Source of the DNA: Ureibacillus sinduriensis BLB-1 = JCM 15800
Lineage (GTDB): Bacteria; Bacillota; Bacilli; Bacillales_A; Planococcaceae
Reading direction: 5' to 3'
NCBI RefSeq assembly: GCF_000772955.1
Contig: NZ_JPVO01000051.1
Coordinates: 62,001 to 126,000, forward strand
Length of the DNA stretch: 64,000 bases
Position numbers and translations under genes: made by a program
Notes under the pieces: generated by a model
What the model was told of the DNA's origin: nothing
Database searches by the model: none
What the model saw: the letters and a program-made list of their open reading frames with translations, nothing else
In this document: positions 29,306 to 38,413 of the stretch, piece by piece
How positions within the stretch are numbered: position 1 is the first letter of the stretch
Layout: each line of letters begins with the position of its first letter

Positions 29306-30011
29306 ATAGGCCGCCAAGATAGGCTGCTTTGACTTGTTCGCTTTCCTGTAGCTCTTTTGCTGTTCCAGAAAGAACAATTTTCCCCGTTTCGATTACATAA
29401 GCACGATTTGCGATAGAAAGTGCCATATTCGCATTTTGCTCTACAAGCAATACGGTCGTTCCTTTTTCATTGACCATTTTGATAATTTCAAAGATTTGCT
29501 TTACGATTAATGGCGCCAATCCCATGGATGGCTCATCTAGCAGCAAGAGCTTTGGTTTTGCCATAAGGGCCCTACCCATCGCTAACATTTGCTGTTCCCC
29601 ACCCGACAAAGTACCAGATGGCTGTTTACGACGTTCCCCTAAAATCGGGAACAATCCATAAACATTTGCTATGTCCTTTTTAATTTCCTCACGATCTGTG
29701 CGTAAATACGCTCCAAGCTCCAAGTTTTCCTCAACTGACATGGTCGAGAATACACGTCTACCTTCCGGAACGTGTGAGATGCCAACTTTCACTATCGCCT
29801 GTGCAGGTTTTCCGCCGATTTGCTGGGTTTGGTACAAAACTTCGCCTTTTTTTGGTTTTAACAAACCGGATAAAGTTTTTAGAAGCGTTGATTTTCCAGC
29901 TCCATTTGCTCCAATTAGCGTAACAATTTCACCTTCATTCACTTCCAAGGAGACCTCTTTTAATGCATGAATGTTTCCATAAAACACATCGATGTTATTT
30001 ACCTTTAGCAT
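29304..30011 (-). CDS. livF: Branched-chain amino acid ABC transporter, ATPase LivF
   Basis: 235 residues. Walker A GANGAGKST, signature LSGGEQQMLAMGRAL and Walker B LLLDEPSMGL are intact; the short form without the C-terminal livG extension is typical of LivF. It energises uptake of Leu, Ile and Val with LivG, LivH and LivM. Its first base overlaps the livG stop. Last gene of the liv operon. Confidence 0.93.
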   Translation of the reverse strand: MLKVNNIDVFYGNIHALKEVSLEVNEGEIVTLIGANGAGKSTLLKTLSGLLKPKKGEVLYQTQQIGGKPAQAIVKVGISHVPEGRRVFSTMSVEENLELGAYLRTDREEIKKDIANVYGLFPILGERRKQPSGTLSGGEQQMLAMGRALMAKPKLLLLDEPSMGLAPLIVKQIFEIIKMVNEKGTTVLLVEQNANMALSIANRAYVIETGKIVLSGTAKELQESEQVKAAYLGGL

Positions 30012-30790
30012 TAATCATCAACCTCCTCACCAAGATACGCTTCAATTACCTTCGGATTGTTTCGGATTTCTTCTGGCGTTCCATCCGCAATCAGTTGACC
30101 ATGGTCGAGTACGTAAATACGTTCACAAATTCCCATAACCAAATGCATATCATGTTCGATTAATAGTATCGTTAAGTTAAATTCCTTACGAATAAATGCA
30201 ATTAACTCCATCAAATCATGCGTTTCTTGAGGATTCATTCCGGCAGCTGGTTCGTCAAGTAATAATAACTTCGGTTTGGCAGCTAACGCACGGGCAATTT
30301 CCAAACGTCTCTGCATTCCATATGGCAGATTTTTTGCTAGTTCATCTTTATATACGTCCAAACCAAAAATCTTCAAAAACTCGATCGATTCCTGCTCCAT
30401 TTTGGCTTCCCCGCTGAAATGGCTTGGCAAACGGAGAATTGACGAAATAATTGAATGCTTTGCTATGTTATGGTTGGCCACTTTTACATTATCGAGAACC
30501 GACAGATCCTTGAATAAGCGAATGTTCTGGAATGTACGGCTCATTCCAAGCTTTGTCACCTGATACGGTTTTAGTCCTTTTAAGTTTTTGCCATCAAAAG
30601 CAATAGTCCCAAAAGTGGGCTGGTAAACACCCGTTATCATATTAAACGTCGTTGTTTTACCAGCACCATTCGGGCCAATTAAACCGACCAGTTCCCCTTG
30701 GTTTAAGTACAGGTTTACATTTTGGACGGCCTTTAAACCTCCAAATTGGATGCCGACATTTTCTGCTTTGATAAGAAGGTTACTTGTCAT
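30011..30790 (-). CDS. livG: Branched-chain amino acid ABC transporter, ATPase LivG
   Basis: 259 residues. Walker [10 protein letters not shown], Walker [16 protein letters not shown], and the signature in the LivG form [16 protein letters not shown]. The C-terminal [15 protein letters not shown] tail is diagnostic of LivG. It pairs with LivF as the ATPase dimer. Its ATG overlaps the livM stop by 4 nt. Confidence 0.94.
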   Translation of the reverse strand: MTSNLLIKAENVGIQFGGLKAVQNVNLYLNQGELVGLIGPNGAGKTTTFNMITGVYQPTFGTIAFDGKNLKGLKPYQVTKLGMSRTFQNIRLFKDLSVLDNVKVANHNIAKHSIISSILRLPSHFSGEAKMEQESIEFLKIFGLDVYKDELAKNLPYGMQRRLEIARALAAKPKLLLLDEPAAGMNPQETHDLMELIAFIRKEFNLTILLIEHDMHLVMGICERIYVLDHGQLIADGTPEEIRNNPKVIEAYLGEEVDD

Positions 30791-31725
30791 ATTTTAGTAC
30801 CTCCCTTTTTGCCAAATTTAAATAATGAAGTAATTTCTTTTGTCCCCATCAATCCCGTTGGACGATAAAGCATGACAAGTATCAGTACAAGGGAGTAAAT
30901 AATCATGCGTGTCTCCGGGAAATTTGCTAAATAGGCAGATACGACAGTTAAAAAGATTGCTGCAATAACCGAACCTGAAAGACTTCCTAAACCACCTAAA
31001 ACAACATAGATTAAAATATCAAAGGATTTTAAGAAGTTGAATGTAGTCGGTTGAATAATGAAAAAGTTATGTGCATAAATAGCACCTGCAAGACCTGCGA
31101 ATAATGAACCGATTGTAAAGGCCACAACTTTGTAATAAGTCGTATTTATACCCATTGCATCTGCTGCAATTTCATCTTCACGGATGGAGATCGCCCCGCG
31201 GCCATGTCTAGATTTTGTAAAGTTGGAAATAACGATGATTGTAATAACTACCCCTGCAAAAGCATAAGTCCATGTCGTCATATTCATGACCACCATACCA
31301 GCAGCTCCGCCGACATAGTCCACATTTAAGAAAATAATCCGAATAATTTCAGCAAAACCCAGAGTTGCGATTGCTAGATAGTCCCCTTTTAATCGCAATG
31401 TTGGAATTCCTACCAGTAAACCAGCCAATGCGGCAACAACCGCTCCTAATAATAGGCCGACAGGAAGCGGCAATCCCAATTTCATAGTGGCAATGGCACT
31501 AAAATAAGCCCCCACCGCCATAAAGCCAGCATGTCCGATTGAAAATTGCCCTGTTATACCAATAATGATATGTAAACTCACGGCCAGCATGATGTTGATA
31601 CACATTTGCACTAAAATGTTTTGATAATATAAATCTAGTATTCCACCTGATATTAACCCTTGAACGACTGCATAGATTACTAGCGCTAAAACAGAAAATA
31701 CCCAAAAGGCTTTAGACTTTTTCAT
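30787..31725 (-). CDS. livM: Branched-chain amino acid ABC transporter permease LivM
   Basis: 312 residues, about nine hydrophobic spans. The segments [19 protein letters not shown] and [20 protein letters not shown] (coupling helix facing the ATPases) are conserved in LivM. It forms the membrane channel with LivH. It follows livH by 12 nt. Confidence 0.94.
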   Translation of the reverse strand: MKKSKAFWVFSVLALVIYAVVQGLISGGILDLYYQNILVQMCINIMLAVSLHIIIGITGQFSIGHAGFMAVGAYFSAIATMKLGLPLPVGLLLGAVVAALAGLLVGIPTLRLKGDYLAIATLGFAEIIRIIFLNVDYVGGAAGMVVMNMTTWTYAFAGVVITIIVISNFTKSRHGRGAISIREDEIAADAMGINTTYYKVVAFTIGSLFAGLAGAIYAHNFFIIQPTTFNFLKSFDILIYVVLGGLGSLSGSVIAAIFLTVVSAYLANFPETRMIIYSLVLILVMLYRPTGLMGTKEITSLFKFGKKGGTKI

Positions 31726-31737
31726 TTACCACCTCAC

Positions 31738-32613
31738 CTACACTTTCTCTCGAGTATTTTTACCGAATATACCCGATGGTTTCAAGATTAAGATTAGAAT
31801 TAAAATTACGAATGCCGCGGCATCTCTCCACAAGGAGAAACCAAGTGCGCTTACAACGGTTTCAACTAATCCTAAAGACAATCCTCCGACCATTGCTCCC
31901 GGTATACTTCCAATACCACCAAATACCGCCGCGATGAATGCCTTTAAGCCAGGTAAAACCCCCATCAATGGTTCTATCCTTGTATAATAAACACCGAAAA
32001 TGACACCGGCTGCTCCCGCCAATGCGGAACCGATTGCAAATGTTGCGGAAATTGTATTATCCACGTTGATTCCCATCAATCTTGCTGCGTCCGCATCTAA
32101 AGAAACCGCACGCATCGCCTTTCCGATTTTCGTTTTATGAACAATAAATTGCAGCAAGATCATGAGAACAATCGTTACGGCCAAAATTAGTATTGATATC
32201 GAGCTTATATTTACGCCCAAAATATTAATTGAACTTTTTGGCAAAACTTCAGGATATGCTTCAGGCGAAGCCCCACGGAAGAATATTACCGTATACTCAA
32301 TCAATAGCGAAACACCAATCGCTGTAATTAAAGCTGCAATACGTGTGGCACTCCTTAACCTTTTATAAGCAACGCGTTCAATTATTACCCCGATAATGGC
32401 ACAAAGCACCATGGAAATGATCAAGGCGGGGAAAAAACCAATTTCCCATCGTGAAATTGCATAAAAGCCAATAAATGCCCCTAGCATAAAAACGTCACCA
32501 TGTGCAAAGTTGATCAGCTTGATGATTCCATACACCATCGTATATCCCAGTGCAATCAATGCATAAATGCTTCCAAGCGATATACCATTTACTAATTGTT
32601 GGATCCATTCCAT
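31738..32613 (-). CDS. livH: Branched-chain amino acid ABC transporter permease LivH
   Basis: 291 residues. The N terminus has LVNGISLGSIYALIALGYTMVYG and the LINFAHGDVFMLGAF motif conserved in LivH. The coupling helix is GKAMRAVSLDADAARLMGI. Eight or so spans. First gene after the intercistronic hairpin that follows the binding-protein gene. ATG 32613 has AGGAGTGTGAACTC upstream. Confidence 0.94.
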   Translation of the reverse strand: MEWIQQLVNGISLGSIYALIALGYTMVYGIIKLINFAHGDVFMLGAFIGFYAISRWEIGFFPALIISMVLCAIIGVIIERVAYKRLRSATRIAALITAIGVSLLIEYTVIFFRGASPEAYPEVLPKSSINILGVNISSISILILAVTIVLMILLQFIVHKTKIGKAMRAVSLDADAARLMGINVDNTISATFAIGSALAGAAGVIFGVYYTRIEPLMGVLPGLKAFIAAVFGGIGSIPGAMVGGLSLGLVETVVSALGFSLWRDAAAFVILILILILKPSGIFGKNTREKV

Positions 32614-32671
32614 GAGTTCACACTCCTTTTTTCTTCAATTCTCTAGTTGGATAAACTAGATTTATAATTGT

Positions 32672-32699
32672 AAAAAGGGAGGCTAGACTCGCCCCCCCT
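32672..32699 (-). terminator. Intercistronic hairpin between livJ and livH (partial terminator)
   Basis: Minus strand GGGGGGC-GAGTCTA-GCCTCCC with one G-U pair, followed by TTTTTA. Placed just after the binding-protein gene, it would let only part of the transcripts continue into livHMGF. This matches the excess of binding protein usual in ABC uptake systems; that function is inferred. Confidence 0.75.
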
Positions 32700-32728
32700 C
32701 ATTTGTTCAATTCGTTTAAACGTAAAAC

Positions 32729-33940
32729 TTACGGATTAACTTTAGAGTTGAACTTCTGATTACCGTCTACGTACTCTAGAACTGTTGCGGATTTAACTGG
32801 GTTGTGTTTTTCATCAACTGAGAATGTACCTGTAATTAAACTTAAATTTTCTGTTTCAGCCAAAGCTTTTTGAATTGCTTCTCCATCTGTCGAACCTGCA
32901 CGCTCAATTGCATCCTTGATGTAGTAAACTGTGTCATACCCTAACGCATGGAAAGCATTTGGCGACTCACTGAACTTTTCATTGAATGCTTCAACGAATC
33001 CTTGAATTGTTTCTTCAGGATCTTGGGATGAATAGTGATTTGTAATGAACGTGTTATTTAGAGCCTCTGCACCTGCCAGTTCTACCAGCGTTGGCGAGTC
33101 CCAACCATCAGCCCCCATTAGAGGTGCATCAATGCCCAACTCACGTGCTTGTTTAACAATTAACCCTACTTCTTCATAGTATCCTGGAATGAAGATGAAA
33201 TTTGGATTTGCCGATTTAATGCGAGTTAGTGTCGATTTAAAGTCTGTATCGTCTGCTACATAAGCTTCTTCCGCTACCACTGTTCCACCATTTGCTTCAA
33301 TTTGTTCTTTAAACGAAGCCGCTAATCCTTTTGCGTAATCTGAAGCATTATCTGCATAGATAGCTACATTTTTTGCACTAAGTTCGTTTGATGCAAAGTT
33401 TGCTGCTACAATCCCTTGGAATGGATCGATGAAGCATGTACGGAACACATAATCATTGATTGAGCCATCTTCATTTTCTGTAACATTTGGAGCCGTTCCC
33501 GATGCAGTGACAGTTGGGATTTTATATTGATTTGCAATTTGGGCTGTAGCGATTGCGTTCCCAGAAGTTGCTGGGGCGATCATTGCCGTAACCTTGTCTT
33601 GGGTTGCTAGCTTAATAGCAGCATTTGTAGCTTCAGCGTTCTCTGATTTATTGTCAACTTTAACTAATTCAATTTGTTTTCCATCGATTCCGCCAGCAGC
33701 GTTTATTTCTTCAATTGCCAATTCCGCACCATTTGCGATCGATGAACCATAGGATGCAACAGCACCTGAAAGTTCAAGGTTTGCACCAATTTTGATCACA
33801 TCGCTACTTTCACTAGATGAAGAACTTCCGCCTTCAGTTTTTGTCCCTTCACTGGAACTGCAACCTGCTAGAGCTCCTACGATTAATGATGATGCCAAGA
33901 ATACCGACGCGAATCTCTTTAATGTTTTTTTCTCTGTCAT
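32729..33940 (-). CDS. livJ: Branched-chain amino acid ABC transporter, substrate-binding lipoprotein
   Basis: 403 residues. A lipoprotein signal peptide ends in the lipobox LAGC (Cys about residue 27), followed by a serine-rich linker (residues 28-45). The mature part is a type I periplasmic-binding fold: IKIGANLELSGAVASYG, then NAIATAQIANQYKIPTVTASGTAPNVT and the LGYDTVYYIKDAI helix. It captures Leu/Ile/Val outside the membrane for LivHMGF. The promoter carries CodY-box-like sites. Confidence 0.92.
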   Translation of the reverse strand: MTEKKTLKRFASVFLASSLIVGALAGCSSSEGTKTEGGSSSSSESSDVIKIGANLELSGAVASYGSSIANGAELAIEEINAAGGIDGKQIELVKVDNKSENAEATNAAIKLATQDKVTAMIAPATSGNAIATAQIANQYKIPTVTASGTAPNVTENEDGSINDYVFRTCFIDPFQGIVAANFASNELSAKNVAIYADNASDYAKGLAASFKEQIEANGGTVVAEEAYVADDTDFKSTLTRIKSANPNFIFIPGYYEEVGLIVKQARELGIDAPLMGADGWDSPTLVELAGAEALNNTFITNHYSSQDPEETIQGFVEAFNEKFSESPNAFHALGYDTVYYIKDAIERAGSTDGEAIQKALAETENLSLITGTFSVDEKHNPVKSATVLEYVDGNQKFNSKVNP

Positions 33941-33987
33941 TGTTCTTTCCCCCCGAGTTTTGTTGCATAGAATCTTAAGTTTTAGTA

Positions 33988-34016
33988 ATTATAATATTCA
34001 GAATAACTAAATTCAA
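33988..34016 (-). promoter_or_regulatory. Sigma-A promoter of livJ
   Basis: Minus strand TTGAAT (34011-34016) and TATAAT (33988-33993) with an exact 17-nt spacer, about 48 nt before the livJ start. Confidence 0.75.
33993..34007. promoter_or_regulatory. CodY-box-like site in the livJ promoter spacer
   Basis: AATATTCAGAATAAC matches 11 of 15 positions of the CodY consensus AATTTTCWGAAAATT. It lies between the -35 and -10 boxes, where binding would block polymerase. CodY responds to branched-chain amino acids and GTP, which fits the transporter. Confidence 0.55.
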
Positions 34017-34027
34017 TAGCTAATCTA

Positions 34028-34042
34028 AATATTCTGAAATTA
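34028..34042. promoter_or_regulatory. Second CodY-box-like site upstream of livJ
   Basis: AATATTCTGAAATTA matches 12 of 15 positions of the CodY consensus. It lies 35 nt upstream of the first site, just above the -35 box. Two sites on one promoter make chance less likely in this AT-rich stretch, though not negligible. Confidence 0.55.
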
Positions 34043-34237
34043 GAATCTATAAATATATCTATCTTTAACTAATTGACTTTATGATTGTAAAACATTCTTT
34101 ATATTTAGTCTAGTGTGATTTTTTAGTAAATTTAGATTTTTTGTAAAAATACGCTCTTTTAAGCCTTTTAATAATAAAAAGCATTCATTGCACACGACTT
34201 TTTGCAAAGAAAAAACTGACTTTGAGTAGTTCATTAG

Positions 34238-34918
34238 TCAGTTTGAAGTCTTATTTTTTTGGAGGTATAAATTGCGGCTTTTGTAACCTTGGTCCAGGAT
34301 TGTTTTCATTTCACCCCGACGTTTTTCTCTCGTTGCTTCTTGTTTGGCACTATAAACATAACGTGCCCAATCCTTTCGATATCCAGAAGTTAACGATTGA
34401 TAAAAAGCCAGAATGTCTGGAACATCGTGCAGATCTTTTTCAATTTGGGGAATCATGTCCAAATAGTCATCCACACATTGACTGGCTTTTGCAGATTTCG
34501 TATTTTTCGGTTTAGCCTCTTCCTTTAACCCTACTACAGTAAAAACATCATCCAGGGCAACCATGCGAGCAAATTTTATTGTACTGCCGCCGATATAACC
34601 GTCCTCTTGCGCACCTAAACCTGCAAGCAATTCATCACGATGAATATACGTGGGATATACCTTATTCCCCTTTTTTGGATATGCTAGATAAATATAGCCC
34701 TTCTCTTCCAAGTAATTGCCCTCTACAATTTCATGTACGATTGATTGCAAAGAGTCCATATCCAATACAAACGCAAAAATTAAATCATAAATTTTCTTAT
34801 CACCTAAATTTGTATCATATGCAGATAGTTCTTCAAAATAGGCTGTACCATCCGGAATATGAAGCAGGGCAACTTTTTTATATTTTTGTAACTTAAGCTT
34901 ATCTACAATACTTGACAA
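34238..34918 (-). CDS. Protein with YdeI/OmpD-associated C-terminal motif
   Basis: 226 residues. The N-terminal half (about 1-130) resembles small DUF3052-like domains, with VFVLDMDSLQSIV- and YLAYPKKGNK-type strands. The C-terminal part has the pattern AFYQSLTSGYRKDWARYV followed by AKQEATREKRRGEM. This is the YdeI/OmpD-associated signature (a Y-R-x-x-x-R helix followed by a T/R-x-x-R-R helix). Molecular function unknown. Soluble, no signal peptide; GGAGGGAAAAAG precedes the start. Confidence 0.65.
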   Translation of the reverse strand: MSSIVDKLKLQKYKKVALLHIPDGTAYFEELSAYDTNLGDKKIYDLIFAFVLDMDSLQSIVHEIVEGNYLEEKGYIYLAYPKKGNKVYPTYIHRDELLAGLGAQEDGYIGGSTIKFARMVALDDVFTVVGLKEEAKPKNTKSAKASQCVDDYLDMIPQIEKDLHDVPDILAFYQSLTSGYRKDWARYVYSAKQEATREKRRGEMKTILDQGYKSRNLYLQKNKTSN

Positions 34919-34939
34919 CTTTTTCCCTCCTATATGTCG

Positions 34940-36184
34940 TTATTCTTTCTCCCGGCTACGCACCGCGGATGAAGTAATGGATGGGAAGCGGATGGCGACG
35001 GTGGTCCCTTTTCCTTTGGAGCTCATATACTGAATAGATCCGTTATACTTTTCTACTATATTATTACAGATCATGACACCCAAACCAGTTCCCTTATTTT
35101 TAAGGGAATAAAAGGGTTTGCCTATTAATTCCAGTTCCTCTTTCGACATCCCGATTCCACTATCCTGCACCCTTATTTCAACAAAATTATCCTTTTCTTT
35201 TTGTGCTGTTATGATTATCTTCCCTCCAGGACTCGAGGCTTCTATTGCATTTTTCACTATATTCACTAAAAGTTGATGTAGCTCCATCTTATTTATATTA
35301 ATATAACTACCTGCTTCAATTGCTACCTCAATTCTATTTTTATTTAGTAGACCATAAGATTGAAGTAATTCTGCCACACTGTTAATCGCTTTTTGTATAT
35401 CCACTCTTTCTGTTTTGAGATTTTTGGCTGGCTGGGAGAGAGATAACAACTCGGAAATTACCTGTTCCGCACTATCTAGTTCTTCTATTAATAGTGGCAA
35501 GCTCTGCTTCATAGAATTATTTATTGAATGCTCTTGTTCGTAAAGCTGTAGATAACCCTTTACAACCGTTAAAGGGTTACGGATTTCATGTGCCACTGCC
35601 GCCGCCAGCTCTCCTGTTGTTTTCAATCTTTCAGCATGTTTTACTTGTTCATAATATAGCTTCATTCTCGCTATCCGTTCGGATGTAAAGTAAAAAATAA
35701 AATATAAGAATACCTGACTTCCGATAAAAGTTATAATATTCCCCACTGTATCACTCGTCACATTGGGGTAAAGACTCTTTTGTCCGCTACTAATAATATA
35801 AAGGATTGAACCAATTACCAGTACGGGGTTCAAAATAATAGAAGTATAAAACAGCTTTTTATCAAAAAATATAATGGGTATGGCGGGTATAAAGTAAATC
35901 AATAATATAGTTGACCCTGTTTCGGGGTATACCAAAAATAATGTATAGAAAAGTAAAATCGCCATCAACACAATCAACCACCGAAGAATACCTGACCGAT
36001 GTTTTGGATAGATTAATAAACAAGCGGAAAATAAAACTACAAATACAAGATGGAGGTAATAACCAACCGAACCTTCCCCATACAATGCATTCTTGTAGAA
36101 TAATCCCGAAATCATAATGACGATCAATAGATAGATAATCATGTAATATCTTTGTGCGTACAACTTTGTTACAATTTTCTCCAT
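34940..36184 (-). CDS. Membrane sensor histidine kinase (orphan)
   Basis: 414 residues. About six hydrophobic spans (residues 12-170) form the sensor part without a large extracytoplasmic domain or HAMP. The dimerisation domain has the phosphorylated His199 in AHEIRNPLTVVKGYL, and the ATPase domain has the N box IVKNAIEAS, G1 VQDSGIGMS and G2 GTGLGVMICNNIV. No response regulator is adjacent. The architecture resembles KinB-type kinases that feed the Spo0 phosphorelay, which is possible but unproven here. Confidence 0.85.
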   Translation of the reverse strand: MEKIVTKLYAQRYYMIIYLLIVIMISGLFYKNALYGEGSVGYYLHLVFVVLFSACLLIYPKHRSGILRWLIVLMAILLFYTLFLVYPETGSTILLIYFIPAIPIIFFDKKLFYTSIILNPVLVIGSILYIISSGQKSLYPNVTSDTVGNIITFIGSQVFLYFIFYFTSERIARMKLYYEQVKHAERLKTTGELAAAVAHEIRNPLTVVKGYLQLYEQEHSINNSMKQSLPLLIEELDSAEQVISELLSLSQPAKNLKTERVDIQKAINSVAELLQSYGLLNKNRIEVAIEAGSYININKMELHQLLVNIVKNAIEASSPGGKIIITAQKEKDNFVEIRVQDSGIGMSKEELELIGKPFYSLKNKGTGLGVMICNNIVEKYNGSIQYMSSKGKGTTVAIRFPSITSSAVRSREKE

Positions 36185-36356
36185 AAGTTTCCTACTCTGA
36201 CCCTTCTTTTATCCTTACTCTAACTATCTCTCAAATTCCCAATTAATTGTACCTTCTAACAATATTTTCTACAAATGCCTTTTCCCTCTCATCTTGAAGA
36301 CTCATCCTACATATCATGAAATTCATTAGTGAAAAACTTAAAGGAGGACTGTTACG

Positions 36357-36800
36357 ATGAGAAAAGAGGAATGGAAGGTATCCATTAAGTTATTCCCCAT
36401 AGTTCTACAGTGGTTCTTGAATAGTTGCCTAATTATGTTGGCTCTCATTCTATCATTTCTCCTGCTTAAAGAAATATTGGAATTTTTCAAGATACTATTA
36501 TTAGGGAATAGTACCGATTATACGCTTATTCTCGCCAATATACTTCTCTTTTTCCTATATTTTGAATTTATAACGATGATTGCAAAATATTTTAAAGACG
36601 ATTATCATTTCCCCCTACGTTACTTTCTGTATATCGGTATTACCGCCATGGTGCGATTGATAATTGTAGACCATGAGCATCCCCTCGATACATTACTCTT
36701 TTCGCTCGTTATTTTAATTTTAATCATTTGTTATTTCATTATTAATATTACGCCTCTGGAAAGACCCAAACGTTCCCGGTTTTTTAGAGAAAATGACTAA
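36357..36800 (+). CDS. psiE: PsiE family membrane protein
   Basis: 147 residues with four hydrophobic segments (about 14-43, 57-75, 85-103, 112-129). Their order and the internal EFITMIAKYFKDDYHFP and RYFLYIGITAMVRLIIVDHE segments match the PsiE (phosphate-starvation-inducible E) family. Function is unknown even where it is induced by phosphate shortage. AAAGGAGGACTGTTACG precedes the ATG. It is divergent from the histidine kinase gene. Confidence 0.8.
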   Translation: MRKEEWKVSIKLFPIVLQWFLNSCLIMLALILSFLLLKEILEFFKILLLGNSTDYTLILANILLFFLYFEFITMIAKYFKDDYHFPLRYFLYIGITAMVRLIIVDHEHPLDTLLFSLVILILIICYFIINITPLERPKRSRFFREND

Positions 36801-36943
36801 ATGCGGTATTTTAGTAATTCCGCCTTCTCCCAATGCATTCTAAGTTTACCCGTCAGGACAATCGCTATAAACCAAAAATCCCCTGTTCCCAAATTTTTCT
36901 TTTAGTGCATACACTATTGGAAAAACGGAGGATTTAAAAAACC

Positions 36944-38197
36944 ATGTATAATGGAAATCCATATTATTACGTGCAATATGTCCCAATGAATCCAAACATC
37001 CCTTATAATCCAGTCCCTTATCAATACGTACAGCGAAATCAACAACAAAGGCCAAGTGTTCAGACGATTATGCAAACGATTCGCAGTCAGCATGGCAATC
37101 TGTACACTCAGCTTGAACAAGCGGGTGTAAATCGACAATTGATCGAAACATTCTTTTTCCATGTCGTGAATTTTACAAGGAATCAAGCAAATATTAATCA
37201 GTCTGCTAGCCAAATCTATACACAATTCCAGAGGGAAACACCTTGGTTTAACCTCTTTGTCCGTTCGTTAAATATCCCATTAAGCACCATTGATCGCATC
37301 TTAACAAGAGTAATTGAGATTACCTTAAATATTCTTAGTGACAATCAACCAGGACCCGGACCAACTCCAAGCCCGGGACCTGGTCAAAGGTGGGCTGACT
37401 GGGAAAGTCTCGGCGGCACAATCATTGGCGCGCCCACTGTTTCATCGTGGAGTCCTAACCGCTTAGATGTCTTTGCTAGAGGAACGGATAATGCACTTTA
37501 CCATATTTGGTGGGACGGTAGTCGCTGGAGCAACTGGGAAAACCTCGGCGGTGTTTTGACTGCTCCTCCAGCTGCCGTTTCATGGGGGCCTAATCGCATA
37601 GATGTATTCGTTTGGGGAACGGATAATGCACTTTATCATAAATGGTGGGACGGCAGTCGTTGGAATGATTGGGAAAACCTTGGCGGTACATTAACAAGTG
37701 GACCTGGTGTTTCTTCCCGGCGAGCTAACCAATTGGATGTCTTTGTAAGAGGGTCTGGCAACCGACTTTATAAAAAAACATGGAACGGGGCGAGCTGGGA
37801 AGAGTGGGAAGACCTTGGCGGAAACCTAAACTCCGAACCTGCATCCATTTCGTGGGGGCCTAATCGCATAGATGTCTTTGCCAGAGGGCAAAACAATGAT
37901 TTAATACACAAATGGTGGAGCAATAACAATTGGAGCGGCTGGGAAAGCCTGGGTGGTACACTGACAAGTGCTCCAACCGTTTCATCACGTCGTGCGAATC
38001 ATCTTGATGTCTTTGTAAGAGGAACTGGAAACCGTTTATATAAGCGTTCCTGGAATGGATCGAGATGGGACAGTTGGGAGTCCATAGGGGGCAACTTGAC
38101 AAGTGCTCCTGCAGCTGTCTCTTGGGGCCCTAATCGTACAGATGTCTTTGCTAGAGGGCAAAACAACGATTTGGTCCATACGTATCAAGGGCGATGA
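36944..38197 (+). CDS. Six-repeat beta-propeller lectin-like protein with helical N-terminal domain
   Basis: 417 residues, no signal peptide. Residues 1-35 are Tyr/Pro/Asn/Gln-rich; about 36-132 form a helical domain I do not recognise; 133-148 is a Pro/Gly linker. From about 150 to the end are six repeats of about 45 residues, each with W-x-x-W-E-x-L/I-G-G, a variable strand, then N-x-x-D-V-F and a Y/H-x-x-W-type strand. They resemble fucose-binding or PLL-like propeller lectins. Repeats alternate between two subtypes (SWGPNR in 2, 4, 6; SRRAN in 3 and 5). The sugar ligand is unknown. Confidence 0.8.
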   Translation: MYNGNPYYYVQYVPMNPNIPYNPVPYQYVQRNQQQRPSVQTIMQTIRSQHGNLYTQLEQAGVNRQLIETFFFHVVNFTRNQANINQSASQIYTQFQRETPWFNLFVRSLNIPLSTIDRILTRVIEITLNILSDNQPGPGPTPSPGPGQRWADWESLGGTIIGAPTVSSWSPNRLDVFARGTDNALYHIWWDGSRWSNWENLGGVLTAPPAAVSWGPNRIDVFVWGTDNALYHKWWDGSRWNDWENLGGTLTSGPGVSSRRANQLDVFVRGSGNRLYKKTWNGASWEEWEDLGGNLNSEPASISWGPNRIDVFARGQNNDLIHKWWSNNNWSGWESLGGTLTSAPTVSSRRANHLDVFVRGTGNRLYKRSWNGSRWDSWESIGGNLTSAPAAVSWGPNRTDVFARGQNNDLVHTYQGR

Positions 38198-38205
38198 TAA
38201 TTTAA

Positions 38206-38240
38206 AACGCGTAGCCAGTGGGACCTGGCTACACGTTTCT
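38206..38240 (+). terminator. Terminator after the lectin-like gene
   Basis: GTAGCCAG / CTGGCTAC (38211-38218 with 38225-38232), loop 6 nt, followed by ACGTTTCTCCCTTATTTT; a weak T tail. Confidence 0.6.
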
Positions 38241-38413
38241 CCCTTATTTTTTATTTTTACTAATGTAAACTATACTGCTATGGAACTATAATAGATGTTA
38301 GGTGATTAAATTTTCTAAATTTTCCACAAATGCAATTCAAGCCCAATAATCGGAAATTTTGACTGCTCTAATCATTCTTAGCGCCTCAACCTTCCAAAAA
38401 GGAGAGAATTTAA

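Noticed and set aside
37380-38190. DNA tandem repeats in the lectin-like gene as a separate repeat element
   Set aside because: The repetition follows the codon frame and the protein repeats; it is coding duplication, not a non-coding repeat.
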